From assembly GCA_024644345.1 (NCBI GenBank), contig JAHELE010000005.1, positions 1-59,063 on the forward strand: 59,063 bases of DNA, read 5' to 3'. The translations under genes and the position numbers were made by a program. This document shows, piece by piece, positions 1 through 9,499 of this stretch (position 1 is the first letter of the stretch; each line of letters opens with the position of its first letter). A model generated the notes under the pieces. It saw nothing but the letters and a program-made list of their open reading frames with translations. It made no database searches and was not told the origin of the DNA. Source of the DNA: Actinomycetes bacterium. GTDB lineage: Bacteria > Actinomycetota > Actinomycetes > JAHEKZ01.

Positions 1-324
1 AGCCTTGGACTGCATGACGCTCACACTCGCTGTGGCGTATGTGGACTCGCCCACAGACGGTGCGTCTGGATCTCGGGTGTACTCCACCGACCAGCCGACA
101 AAGGACTCGCCTCTCTCTGCCGCCACCGGGGAGCGCAGCCACCCGTCCTGGCTCTCCGGCAACCCTTCGAGCAGCCGCTCGACCTCGGCGGGAACCGTCG
201 GCCAGGCACGCTCTGCGACCGTCGTCTCATCGCCGCCGGCAGGCTCGGACCTCGGAGACTCACTGGCGCCACACGCTGGAGCCACCAATAGGGCGACAAC
301 AACGGCAGAAACTAACCACTTCAC
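1..324 (-). CDS. putative lipoprotein, truncated at the left edge of the window
   Basis: GTG start at 324; reads MKWLVSAVVVALLVAPACGASESPRSEPAGG..., hydrophobic signal plus lipobox-like APAC; open to base 1; not in the supplied ORF track. Confidence 0.65.
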   Translation of the reverse strand, partial: MKWLVSAVVVALLVAPACGASESPRSEPAGGDETTVAERAWPTVPAEVERLLEGLPESQDGWLRSPVAAERGESFVGWSVEYTRDPDAPSVGESTYATASVSVMQSKA

Positions 325-357
325 ACTGTCAGCGTGCCGCGCCTTGCCTGTGAGGGG

Positions 358-1395
358 TCAGAGGCGGAAGTCACCCCAGTTCAGAGCGTTCTTCTTGCTC
401 GGCTGCACCCGGGGTGGCTCCCCCGGCATCTTCGGGAAGTTCGGCGGGTAGTTGGTTTCACCTTGCCCATTGGCCTCATCGCGAGCCACCCACTCCAAGG
501 CCCGGTCCAGACCAGCCGCCGCCTCGTGCATCGAAGACTGCAAGTCGCCCACCTCGGCGAGACGCTCCGGCACTGTGTGAATGGTGAAGTCCATCGTGCT
601 GACCGACGCGAGCTCATCCCACGTGACGGGCGTCGACACCGGCGCGCCGGCCCTGGCACGCACCGTGTAGGCGGCGGCAATCGTCTTGTCGGGCAGCATC
701 TGGTTGAAGTCGATGAAGAGCCGTTCGCCTCGCTCCTCCTTCCACCACGCCGAGGTCACCCGGTCCGGAGCCCGTCTCTCCAACTCTCGCGCGATCGCCA
801 GCACCGAGCGACGCACCTGCGGAAAGGTCCACCCGGGAGTCAGGGGTACGTCCACGTGAATCCCACGACCGCCGGACGTCTTGGGGAATCCGGTGACTCC
901 CAGCTCGTCGAGCATCGGCCGCAGCAGTTCCAACGCCACCCACACGGCATCGGAGAAGTCGGTTCCCGGCTGTGGGTCGAGGTCGATCCGCATCAGGTCG
1001 GGGTGCGCGAGGTCGGACGCCATGGCGGGCCACGGGTGCAGGGTGATCGTGCCGTACTGGGCCGCCCACACCAGATCGGCCGGATGCTCAGGCCTCAGCA
1101 CCTCGGCCTTGCGACCACCGGGAAAGGCAACGGTGACCCGACCTAACCACTCGGGTGCCCGCGGGGGTAGCCGCTTCTGGTAGACCTCCTCGCCTTCGAT
1201 CCCGTCGGGGTAGCGCTGGAGGTACGTGGGCCGACCGGCGACCGACGTCAGCGCGATCTCCGCGACCGACGCGTAGTAGTTGACCAGGTCGATTTTGCGA
1301 CCGCGCCCGCCAAGATCAGGGAAGTAGGGCTTGTCCGGGTTGGAGATCGACACGGTTCGATCACCTGCAGCGACATCAATGCGTTCGGTGACCAC
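358..1395 (-). CDS. LigD-type polymerase domain (primase-polymerase) protein, stand-alone
   Basis: ISNPDKPYFP, LMRIDLDPQPGTDF, SGGRGIHVDVPL motifs of the LigD PolDom family; no ligase domain. Confidence 0.88.
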   Translation of the reverse strand: MVTERIDVAAGDRTVSISNPDKPYFPDLGGRGRKIDLVNYYASVAEIALTSVAGRPTYLQRYPDGIEGEEVYQKRLPPRAPEWLGRVTVAFPGGRKAEVLRPEHPADLVWAAQYGTITLHPWPAMASDLAHPDLMRIDLDPQPGTDFSDAVWVALELLRPMLDELGVTGFPKTSGGRGIHVDVPLTPGWTFPQVRRSVLAIARELERRAPDRVTSAWWKEERGERLFIDFNQMLPDKTIAAAYTVRARAGAPVSTPVTWDELASVSTMDFTIHTVPERLAEVGDLQSSMHEAAAGLDRALEWVARDEANGQGETNYPPNFPKMPGEPPRVQPSKKNALNWGDFRL

Positions 1396-1473
1396 GGGAT
1401 TGACCGTACTTCGTCACCGGGCGGTAAGACGCCAGAACTGGCCGGCCACGCTTGGGCGACCTAACGTGGGGGC

Positions 1474-1878
1474 ATGACCCAACGCCTTGAGAAGACCGAC
1501 GCCGAGTGGCGCGCCCAGCTGTCCCCGCAGGAGTACGCGGTGCTGCGTCAGGCTGGCACCGAGCCCGCCTTCACCGGCGAGTACACCGACACCACGACCA
1601 CCGGCGTCTACCGGTGCCGGGCCTGCAACCACGAGCTCTTCCGCTCAGACACCAAGTTCGCCAGCCACTGCGGGTGGCCATCCTTCTACGCCCCGACCGA
1701 GGGCGATGCCGTCGAGCTGATTGAGGACCGGACCCTCGGCATGGTGCGCACCGAGGCGCGCTGCGCGAACTGCGGCTCGCACCTCGGGCACGTCTTTGAG
1801 GGCGAAGGGTACGACGTACCCACCGACCAGCGGTGGTGCATCAACTCGATCAGCCTCACCCTCGAACCGACCGAGTAG
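1474..1878 (+). CDS. msrB: peptide-methionine (R)-S-oxide reductase
   Basis: CRAC/CANCGSHLGHVF/RWCINS motifs of MsrB. Confidence 0.95.
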   Translation: MTQRLEKTDAEWRAQLSPQEYAVLRQAGTEPAFTGEYTDTTTTGVYRCRACNHELFRSDTKFASHCGWPSFYAPTEGDAVELIEDRTLGMVRTEARCANCGSHLGHVFEGEGYDVPTDQRWCINSISLTLEPTE

Positions 1879-1887
1879 CTGCAGCCC

Positions 1888-2418
1888 TCAGGCCTGCTCC
1901 ACGACCGGTTCGCCGGTCGGTGCCATCTCGCGCAGCTCGGCGATCAGCGCCTCGATGTCTTCGTGCTTGTGGTTCATGGTGCGGTGGGCCACGTTCGTCG
2001 CGTGCGGCAACACCGAGTCGACGTCATCGGGGAGCCTGGCGGCGATCACCATCACGGCACCTTCCCCTGCGTCGAGAGCTGTTCCGAGTTCGGCAATGTC
2101 CTTGCGCGAGACTCCGTGCCACAGATGTGCAGCAGCCCTCGCTGCTCCGCCACCGGCGGCCGCGGTGACCAGGATGATGGGCGGGTAGAGCAGGCCCAGC
2201 AGCCCACCGACGACGGTGCCGGCGATCCCGCCCTTGTCGGCGTCCGGCTCAAGGTGGTTGACCACTTTGGCCTTGCCGGTGGACGTGCGCTCCACCAAGG
2301 CCAGGGCGTAGATCCGCTCGCTCCACAGCTCTTCACGGTTCTTCGCGATGTGCTCGTAGTCGAGCTCAGCACGATGACGGTTGTCGTACGTCCCGACGAC
2401 AATGACTGGATGAGCCAT
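1888..2418 (-). CDS. DUF1269-type protein with Gly/Ala-rich membrane-like segment
   Basis: VIVVGTYDNRHRAELDYEHI... GGIAGTVVGGLLGLLYPP. Confidence 0.6.
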   Translation of the reverse strand: MAHPVIVVGTYDNRHRAELDYEHIAKNREELWSERIYALALVERTSTGKAKVVNHLEPDADKGGIAGTVVGGLLGLLYPPIILVTAAAGGGAARAAAHLWHGVSRKDIAELGTALDAGEGAVMVIAARLPDDVDSVLPHATNVAHRTMNHKHEDIEALIAELREMAPTGEPVVEQA

Positions 2419-2463
2419 GACAGCCTCCTACCGCAGATGCTTTCACCTGCAGGTTAGTGCCGA

Positions 2464-3222
2464 TCAGGGCAGTGACGCCACGATCTCGGCCACGCCACGG
2501 CGACGCCCGGTGTAGAACGGGATCTCCTCGCGCACGTGCAGCCGGGCCTTGGACGCCCGCAGGTGCCGCATGAGGTCGACAATTCGGTACAGCTCGTCCG
2601 CCTCGAAAGCCAGCAGCCACTCGTAGTCGCCGAGCGCAAACGATGCCACCGTGTTGGCCCGGACATCTGCGTATCCACGGGCCATCTGCCCGTGTTCGGC
2701 CAGCATCGCGCGACGCTCCTCATCGGGCAGCACATACCACTCGTACGAGCGGACGAAGGGGTAGACGCACACGTACCGTTTCGGGTCCTCGTCAGCCAGG
2801 AACGCTGGAACGTGGCTCTTGTTGAACTCAGCCGGGCGGTGCAGCGCCATCTGCGACCAGACGGGCTCGGACGTCGCACCCAGCGCCGTCTGTCGGAACG
2901 CCGAGTACGCGTCCTGCAGGTCGTCGCTGTGCTCGGCGTGCCACCAGATCATGTAGTCCGCATCGGCCCGCAGACCTTGCAGGTCGTAGACGCCGCGGAC
3001 CACGACACCCTTGTCGGCCAGCTGGTCGAAGAGCGTGTCCACCTCGGCCGCGACGCCAGCACGGTCATCGGGCTGCTGTGAGGAGGTGCGGAACACCGAC
3101 CACGCGGTGTAGCGGATCACATCGTTGAGGTCGCGGGCCTGTTTGCCGGTGATGGTGCGGCCGGCGGGACCGGGGCTCGGGTCTGCAGCTGTTTCGGAAG
3201 AGGGGTTCGGTTCGTCGCTCAC
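2464..3222 (-). CDS. hemQ: coproheme decarboxylase (chlorite dismutase-like HemQ/ChdC)
   Basis: Y-rich chlorite-dismutase-like fold sequence ([29 protein letters not shown]); adjacent to hemY; probable GTG start at 3222. Confidence 0.93.
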   Translation of the reverse strand: MSDEPNPSSETAADPSPGPAGRTITGKQARDLNDVIRYTAWSVFRTSSQQPDDRAGVAAEVDTLFDQLADKGVVVRGVYDLQGLRADADYMIWWHAEHSDDLQDAYSAFRQTALGATSEPVWSQMALHRPAEFNKSHVPAFLADEDPKRYVCVYPFVRSYEWYVLPDEERRAMLAEHGQMARGYADVRANTVASFALGDYEWLLAFEADELYRIVDLMRHLRASKARLHVREEIPFYTGRRRGVAEIVASLP

Positions 3223-3232
3223 TCCCCCATTG

Positions 3233-4618
3233 TCACCCGTCGGCATCCTCGGTGACCACTCGGTCTGCCGCAGTCCAGCCCGAGGCAATGCATGCCGGGA
3301 TCCCCACCCCGTCCCAGGCTGCTCCTGCTACTGCAATTCCGGGAGGCAGCGAGCGGCGCGCCAGCGCCACCCGCTCGCGATGACCCACCCGGTACTGGGG
3401 CAACGACCGCTCCCACCTCGTCACGGCGGTTGCGCGTGGGTCCCCCCGAAGACCGAGCACCTGCGACACCTCGTCGAGGACGACGCGGATGAGGTCCGCG
3501 TCATCGAGCTCGAGACCACGCTCGTCGCCGTGTCGCCCTACCGAGAACCGCAGCACCTCGCGTCCCGGAGCGGCGTCGGCCACCCACCCCCACTTGCGAC
3601 TGACAAAGGTCGCAGCTTTCGTGACGCGGCCGGTGATCGGCGGAACCAGGAAGCCGGTGCCCAGCAGGTCGGCAGTGACCGATTCGGTGTCGAACACCGC
3701 AGTGACGAGGGCAACGGTGGCGTAGTCGAGACCGGCGGCCGCACTCGACGCCGCAGGCGCGACGGTGGCGAGCAGTCGCGCGGCTGCGAAACCGGGCACT
3801 GCGACGACCACCCGTTCGGCCACGATCGTCTCGGCCCCACCGAGTCCAATCGCCCACTTGCCGTCAGCGCCCTCCAGCCGTGTCACCGTCGTGCCGGTCA
3901 CCACCTGGACTCCGCCGGATCGGGTCAACGACTGGGGAAGTGAACCGAGTCCCCCCACGACTGACGCGAAAACCGGGCCGTCGGCAGACCGAGAACGCAT
4001 CGCAGCCACCGCGCCGACCACCGAACCGCAGCGCGCCACCTCCGCAAGCAGCCCGGGGATGGCGGCCTCGACCGAGATCTCGTCAGCGCGCCCGGCGTAG
4101 ACGCCGCCGAGCAACGGTTCGACGAGCAGGTCGACGACGCGATCGCCCAGCTGACCGCCCACCAGGTCGGCAACCGACATGTCGGTGAGACCCCCTGGTG
4201 GCAGCTGCGGCTCGTGGACGACGCGCTCGACTGCGCTGTCGCCAAGAACCGCAAGCAGGTCAAAATCGCTGACGTCGCAGGGAATGCCGAGCAGCTGGCT
4301 CTTCGGCAACGGGTACAGCTGGTCGAGCCACAGCCCGGCTCCTGAGGTGGCGGGGTGCACCAGATCGTCATGACGTCCGGCCGCGGCGATGAGCTCCAGA
4401 CCCTCAGGACGTCGGGCCAGCAACGACTCGGCACCGGCGTCGAGCGTCACCCCGTCGACGACGTGACTAGCCAGCTTGCCCCCAACGGTCTGTGTGCGCT
4501 CCAGGACAGTGACCTGGTCACCGCGGATCGCACATCGTTGGGCCGCCGCCAGACCCGCAATCCCGCCACCGATGACGACCGTTCGCACTGCTGACACGGC
4601 CGCCAGCCTGTCAGACAC
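3233..4618 (-). CDS. hemY: protoporphyrinogen/coproporphyrinogen oxidase
   Basis: FAD-binding [17 protein letters not shown]-terminal [22 protein letters not shown]. Confidence 0.93.
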   Translation of the reverse strand: MSDRLAAVSAVRTVVIGGGIAGLAAAQRCAIRGDQVTVLERTQTVGGKLASHVVDGVTLDAGAESLLARRPEGLELIAAAGRHDDLVHPATSGAGLWLDQLYPLPKSQLLGIPCDVSDFDLLAVLGDSAVERVVHEPQLPPGGLTDMSVADLVGGQLGDRVVDLLVEPLLGGVYAGRADEISVEAAIPGLLAEVARCGSVVGAVAAMRSRSADGPVFASVVGGLGSLPQSLTRSGGVQVVTGTTVTRLEGADGKWAIGLGGAETIVAERVVVAVPGFAAARLLATVAPAASSAAAGLDYATVALVTAVFDTESVTADLLGTGFLVPPITGRVTKAATFVSRKWGWVADAAPGREVLRFSVGRHGDERGLELDDADLIRVVLDEVSQVLGLRGDPRATAVTRWERSLPQYRVGHRERVALARRSLPPGIAVAGAAWDGVGIPACIASGWTAADRVVTEDADG

Positions 4619-4643
4619 ACGTCACGAACGGGTGACAGGGCAG

Positions 4644-4666
4644 CGGTAGGGGAACCACGCCTACCG
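4644..4666. promoter_or_regulatory. inverted repeat CGGTAGG-N9-CCTACCG overlapping an ECF-like promoter
   Basis: perfect 7-bp arms in the divergent hemY / DUF4349 intergenic region. Confidence 0.4.
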
Positions 4667-4676
4667 GAGCCGCGTC
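4651..4676 (+). promoter_or_regulatory. candidate ECF sigma-factor promoter for the DUF4349 gene
   Basis: GGAACC-N16-CGTC, matching the common ECF -35/-10 architecture. Confidence 0.45.
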
Positions 4677-4738
4677 CTACGCCCCGACACAGCGCATCAC
4701 ACGGGCCGTGTCGGAAGCGATCAAGCCCGGGAGGGGCC

Positions 4739-5725
4739 ATGAGGGGTTCGCGCACCGCTGCACTGTCGATCGTCACGCTCACCGGAACCGCGATGTTGCT
4801 CGCGGGATGCTCAGGAGGAGGTGATGAGTCCATGTCGGCAGTCAGCGACAGTGCCGTTGGCGGAACGAGGGACCTCTCAGGGTCGGTCCCGGAAGCGGCC
4901 GGGGACACGGCGCTTGTCGGAACCGGCGGCGTGGTCAAGGACGGTAGCTCGAAGCCCACAGGTGACGGCCTGTTGGCTGATATCCCTGGGGAACGCGACG
5001 TCATCGCCACCGCCGAGATGACCCTCAGGTCGCAGGACGTCGGGGCCACCGTCGATGCCATTGAGCTCATCGCCACTTCCGCAGGCGGGTTCGTGTCCGG
5101 ACGCGACGTCAACAGCAACCCGGACGACCCCAAGGGCACCCGCGCCGTCATCGTCGTCCGCGTCCCGACCACCAAGCTCGACTCGGTGATCAGCCGCGCA
5201 CAGGATGAAGGTGACGTCGTCCGTATCACCGCCGACGAGCAAGACGTCACCCAGACGGTTGTCGACGTCGACAGCCGGGTCGCGAGCGCCCGGGCCAGCG
5301 TCGAACGGATCCGCTCCCTGCTGAGCGAGGCCACCACGATCGGCGAGGTCGTGCGCATCGAGAGTGAGCTGTCGCGCCGCGAGGCCGACCTCGAGTCGCT
5401 GCTTGCTCAGCAACGATCCCTCGCCGATCAGACCTCGTTGGCCACCCTGTCGGTGACGGTGCTCGCACCCAACGCCGTCGAGCCTCCTCCGGAGGAGACG
5501 ACCGGGTTCCTTCCCGGCCTGCAGCGTGGCTGGGATGCGCTCGTGGGCGTGGTCGTGGTGGCACTCACCACTATCGGCGTCCTGCTTCCCTTCCTCGTCG
5601 TCCTCGCGCTCATCCTCGGCCCGATCGCGGCCGCCTGGCGCCGGCGTCAACAGAGGACGCACCCCGCTAACGGCTCAGCAGCCGACGACGCACCGCGTGA
5701 GCGCGAGCCCGAGCCGGTGGGCTAG
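4739..5725 (+). CDS. DUF4349 domain-containing lipoprotein
   Basis: lipobox LLAGC; coiled-coil RIRSLLSEATTIGEVVRIESELSRREADLESLLAQQ; C-terminal TM helix. Confidence 0.88.
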   Translation: MRGSRTAALSIVTLTGTAMLLAGCSGGGDESMSAVSDSAVGGTRDLSGSVPEAAGDTALVGTGGVVKDGSSKPTGDGLLADIPGERDVIATAEMTLRSQDVGATVDAIELIATSAGGFVSGRDVNSNPDDPKGTRAVIVVRVPTTKLDSVISRAQDEGDVVRITADEQDVTQTVVDVDSRVASARASVERIRSLLSEATTIGEVVRIESELSRREADLESLLAQQRSLADQTSLATLSVTVLAPNAVEPPPEETTGFLPGLQRGWDALVGVVVVALTTIGVLLPFLVVLALILGPIAAAWRRRQQRTHPANGSAADDAPREREPEPVG

Positions 5726-5748
5726 ACGTCGACGTGTGATGTGCGACG

Positions 5749-6141
5749 TCAGAACATCCCGTTGGTGTTGGCCGAGGTGGGCGGCACGACCTGGAGGACA
5801 TCCCAGTGCTCGAGGACTTTGCCGTCGGCGTCGACCCGGAAGATGTCGATCCCCGCGTAGTCGTGGTCTCCGGGCCAGGTCTGGTGGCAGTGCAGCACCA
5901 CGAGGTCACCCTCGGCGACGACGCGGACAAAGTTCACCCGCTTTCCCGGGTACTCGGCGGCCATATGTTCGAAGTACGCGATGAAGGCACGCTTGCCGTC
6001 GCCAACGGCCGGGTTGTGCTGGATGTACGTGGCTCCCGCGTAGCGCTCGATTGCTTCGGCGGGGCGACACTCGTTGAACATCAGGTCGTAGAACGCCTGG
6101 ACGTTGCGCTTGTTGCGTTCAAGATGGTCGGACGCCGTCAT
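5749..6141 (-). CDS. SnoaL-like / ester cyclase (NTF2 fold) protein
   Basis: [42 protein letters not shown] at 6141. Confidence 0.88.
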   Translation of the reverse strand: MTASDHLERNKRNVQAFYDLMFNECRPAEAIERYAGATYIQHNPAVGDGKRAFIAYFEHMAAEYPGKRVNFVRVVAEGDLVVLHCHQTWPGDHDYAGIDIFRVDADGKVLEHWDVLQVVPPTSANTNGMF

Positions 6142-6154
6142 GCTGACTCCTCTG

Positions 6155-7195
6155 CTATCGCCGGGTGCGTTCGTGCACCTGGCGAACGACGGCCGCGAGC
6201 ACCTCGGGGTCACTCGTCGGCAGCACGCCATGTCCGAGGTTGAAGACGTGCCCTGGCAGATGCTTCGCCGACTCGAGGACTCCGTCGACCCTGGTTCGCA
6301 CGGCGTCGGGCGACGCGAAGATCACCGCCGGGTCGAGATTGCCCTGCAGCGCCACGCCGTCACCAACACGCGTTGCTGCATCAGATAACGAGAGCCGGTA
6401 GTCGACACCCACGACGTCGGCGCCGGCATCACGCATGAGTGGCAGCAGCTCACCGGTGTTCACGCCGAAATGGATGCGCGGAACCCCGGTCTCACCGAGC
6501 GAGCTCAGGATCCGCTGCGAGTGCGGCATGACATAGCGCCGGTAGTCAGCCGGGGACAGCGCCCCCACCCACGAGTCGAAGAGCTGGATGGCGGAGGCAC
6601 CGGCAGCAACCTGCACGTGAAGATACGCAGCAGAGATGTCGGCGAGCACAGACATCAAGGCATGCCACACATCCTCCTCGCTGTACATCAGTGCCTTGGT
6701 GTGCTCGTGGTTCTTCGACGGTCCCCCCTCGACCAGATAGGACGCCAACGTGAACGGTGCACCGGCAAACCCGATGAGCGGTGTGGCGCCGAGCTCAGAG
6801 GTGAGCAGGCCGATCGCCTCGGTGATGTAGGGGACATCGTCGGGTGTGAGCGTGCCGATGGCGTCCACCTGCTCGCGACGCCGCACCGGCTCGGCCATCA
6901 CCGGCCCCACCCCGGGAACGATGTCGAGGTCGACCCCGATCGCCTTCAGCGGCAGCACGATGTCGCTGAAGAAGATGGCGGCATCGACGCCGTAGCGTCG
7001 AACCGGCTGCAGCGTGATCTCGGCGACCAGATCTGGCCTCGTACAGGCCTCGAGCATGGTCGTACCCTCGCGAACCTTCCGGTACTCGGGCAAGGATCGA
7101 CCGGCCTGGCGCATGAACCAGACCGGTGTGTGCTCGACCGGCTGACGCCTGCAGGCACGCAGGAACGCCGAGTCGGCGAGCGATGGGTCAGACAC
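6155..7195 (-). CDS. hemE: uroporphyrinogen decarboxylase
   Basis: [49 protein letters not shown]. Confidence 0.97.
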   Translation of the reverse strand: MSDPSLADSAFLRACRRQPVEHTPVWFMRQAGRSLPEYRKVREGTTMLEACTRPDLVAEITLQPVRRYGVDAAIFFSDIVLPLKAIGVDLDIVPGVGPVMAEPVRRREQVDAIGTLTPDDVPYITEAIGLLTSELGATPLIGFAGAPFTLASYLVEGGPSKNHEHTKALMYSEEDVWHALMSVLADISAAYLHVQVAAGASAIQLFDSWVGALSPADYRRYVMPHSQRILSSLGETGVPRIHFGVNTGELLPLMRDAGADVVGVDYRLSLSDAATRVGDGVALQGNLDPAVIFASPDAVRTRVDGVLESAKHLPGHVFNLGHGVLPTSDPEVLAAVVRQVHERTRR

Positions 7196-7230
7196 GATCA
7201 GTCATCGTGTCACGGAAGCGGCGGCCCGGC

Positions 7231-8076
7231 TCACCCGGCCGCCAGCAGAACGATGCCGCAGAGCGCTCCCCCGACTCCGAAGAACTGCAGCCGCGTCAGT
7301 CGTTCCTTGAGCACGATCCGCGCCAGCAGCAGCGTGGCCACCGGGTACAGCGACCCGAGCACGGACGTGACGCTGAGCAGGCCGAGCGTCGACGACCAGG
7401 CGAAGGCCCCGTTGGCCGCGGCGTCCCCTGCCCCGACGCCGGCAAGCCCAGGCACGTCACGCCACCGCACACCCACGAGCCGCGTCAGAAGCACGACGGG
7501 GATCACCATCAGCAACACGCTGGTCGATCGCTGCACCACGAGGGTCATGCCGATGCTGAACTGGCCTCCCCCGTCGAGGCAGACGAAAGCACCGCCGAAC
7601 CCCAGCGCGGCAACCAACGCGAGCGCAATCGATGTGGTGTGCGCCTCCCTGGCCGCGTCCTCACGCGGTGCGTCCGGCCCGCTGGCCAAGATCACGCCCA
7701 CGAACCCGACGACGATGCCGACGTACTGCAGCGTTGACGGCTGCTCGCCCTGCACCAGGCCCCAGGCCACCGGAACCACGATGCCGGTTGCCGCGATCGG
7801 CGAGACCACCCCCATCGTCCCGATCGACAGGGCCCAGTAGAAACACACCAGACCCACTGGGCCGACGATTCCCGCGCCCACCCCCCACCAGAAGTAGCCG
7901 GACGGGTCGTCGAACGAGCCGAGCAGCCAGGCTGTGGGAATGATCAGCGCCAAAGCGATCGCCTGCGAGACCAGCACCACGACCGCGGCAGCCATCCGCT
8001 TGGTGTACAGCCCACCGAAGAAGTCGGCTGTCCCCCACAGCAGACTGGAGAGCAAGGCAAGGGCAGCGGCCATCAC
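7231..8076 (-). CDS. EamA/DMT family transporter
   Basis: ~10 TM helices in two EamA-like repeats. Confidence 0.85.
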   Translation of the reverse strand: MMAAALALLSSLLWGTADFFGGLYTKRMAAAVVVLVSQAIALALIIPTAWLLGSFDDPSGYFWWGVGAGIVGPVGLVCFYWALSIGTMGVVSPIAATGIVVPVAWGLVQGEQPSTLQYVGIVVGFVGVILASGPDAPREDAAREAHTTSIALALVAALGFGGAFVCLDGGGQFSIGMTLVVQRSTSVLLMVIPVVLLTRLVGVRWRDVPGLAGVGAGDAAANGAFAWSSTLGLLSVTSVLGSLYPVATLLLARIVLKERLTRLQFFGVGGALCGIVLLAAG

Positions 8077-8146
8077 GGCAGGTTAGGTCCACGACCCGCG
8101 CGCGTCGCGGTCGGGAGGGGCACCTGGCTCGACGTACCCTGAGTCC

Positions 8147-8707
8147 GTGACCGTGCCGGATTCCCCACCGGAGACCTTCTCCCGAGCGCTTGAGTCGCTC
8201 CGGGCTGCCCGACTCCGCCCAGAAGTCAGCTGCGATGAGGCGCCCGCCCCTCAGCGGTTGGCCCCGTTCTCGGTCGCGCTGACCGCCGATGTCGTGGTCG
8301 ATGACGACGAAATCGGCTCGGGCCGCTTCGTCGTGCTGCACAATCCCGACGGCCACGAGTCGTGGGAGGGCACGTTTCGGGTGGTCACCTTCGCGCGAGC
8401 CAGTCTCGATGTGGAGATGGCTGCTGACCCGCTGGTGACCGGAGTCGGCTGGTCGTGGCTGATGGAGTGCCTGGCGGCCCACCGGCTCGACATCGCTGCG
8501 GCCAGCGGCACCGTGACCAGGGTGGCCTCCGAGAGCTTCGGCTCGATGGCCGACCGCCCGGCCTCGGCCGAGATCGAGATCCGGGCCTCCTGGACCCCGA
8601 CCGACGACGCACTGGGTGAGCACCTGCTGGCCTGGGGCGACCTGCTGTGCACCGCCGCCGGACTCCCCCCGCTTCCGGCAGGGGTCGTTCCCCTGGGCCG
8701 TCGCTGA
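8147..8707 (+). CDS. DUF3000 domain-containing protein
   Basis: position between hemE and RNase D and sequence typical of the actinobacterial DUF3000 family. Confidence 0.8.
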   Translation: MTVPDSPPETFSRALESLRAARLRPEVSCDEAPAPQRLAPFSVALTADVVVDDDEIGSGRFVVLHNPDGHESWEGTFRVVTFARASLDVEMAADPLVTGVGWSWLMECLAAHRLDIAAASGTVTRVASESFGSMADRPASAEIEIRASWTPTDDALGEHLLAWGDLLCTAAGLPPLPAGVVPLGRR

Positions 8708-8724
8708 GCGACCGCTCCATCTAC

Positions 8725-8740
8725 TAGGCCATTTGGCCTA
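8725..8740. promoter_or_regulatory. perfect palindrome TAGGCCA-TT-TGGCCTA
   Basis: 7-bp arms; ~115 bp upstream of the response-regulator start. Confidence 0.5.
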
Positions 8741-8856
8741 CAGCCCCGTCCTGTGCCGTCCGATGAGGAATCAGGTGGGTAATCCGGGCTAGTCCGGTCC
8801 TGCCTGCTCGATCGGCACAGTTGGACGTCTCGGCGTCCGACCGGAGGGAGGGACGG

Positions 8857-9474
8857 GTGACCACACTCGTCGAACGTGGCGGGCATCCGCACGCGTTCCG
8901 CACAGCCCGTTTCACCGCGCTCGCGGTCGTCGCCAACCCAGGCGTCCGTGAGGCCGTTGTCCGTCGGCTGCACATTCTGGGAGCTGCTTCGGTCGCCGAG
9001 GCCGCCTCAGTGGCCGAGGCTCGTGCCCGCGCCATCGCCGATGGTCCCCGCGACCTCTGTGTCATCGACCTTGCCCTTCCCGACGGCTCCGGCCTTCAGC
9101 TCCTCGGCGAGCTGCGCCAAGCCGGTTGGGGTCGCTGTGTCGCTCTGTCCCCGGGGGACGACCCCTACTCGGTCCGCGCCGCGCTTGCCGCCGGCGTCAA
9201 AGGGTTCGTCGTCACCGGCGGAGCGCCGGACCCCGCACGGTCGGCGCCAGGTCCCCGGCCTCGCGGCACCGGAGGCCCAGAAGGGCTGTCGGCCCGAGAG
9301 ATCGAGGTTCTGCAGCTCGTGGCCGGTGGACACTCGAACCGTGACATCGGTGGCGAGCTGAGCCTGTCGGCACTCACCGTGAAGAGCCACCTGGCTCGGA
9401 TCGCACGCAAGCTCGGGACCGGTGACCGTGCCGAAATGGTCGCCGTGGCACTGCGTGCCGGGGTCATCAGCTAG
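8857..9474 (+). CDS. orphan LuxR/NarL-family response regulator, atypical receiver
   Basis: receiver-like N-terminus (CVIDLALPDGSG, GVKGFV) plus LuxR HTH (LSAREIEVLQLVAGGHSNRDIGGELSLSALTVKSHLARI); GTG at 8857 after GGAGGGAGGGAC. Confidence 0.88.
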   Translation: MTTLVERGGHPHAFRTARFTALAVVANPGVREAVVRRLHILGAASVAEAASVAEARARAIADGPRDLCVIDLALPDGSGLQLLGELRQAGWGRCVALSPGDDPYSVRAALAAGVKGFVVTGGAPDPARSAPGPRPRGTGGPEGLSAREIEVLQLVAGGHSNRDIGGELSLSALTVKSHLARIARKLGTGDRAEMVAVALRAGVIS

Positions 9475-9499
9475 TACCAGGCCCGCGTACGGTGGCGCC

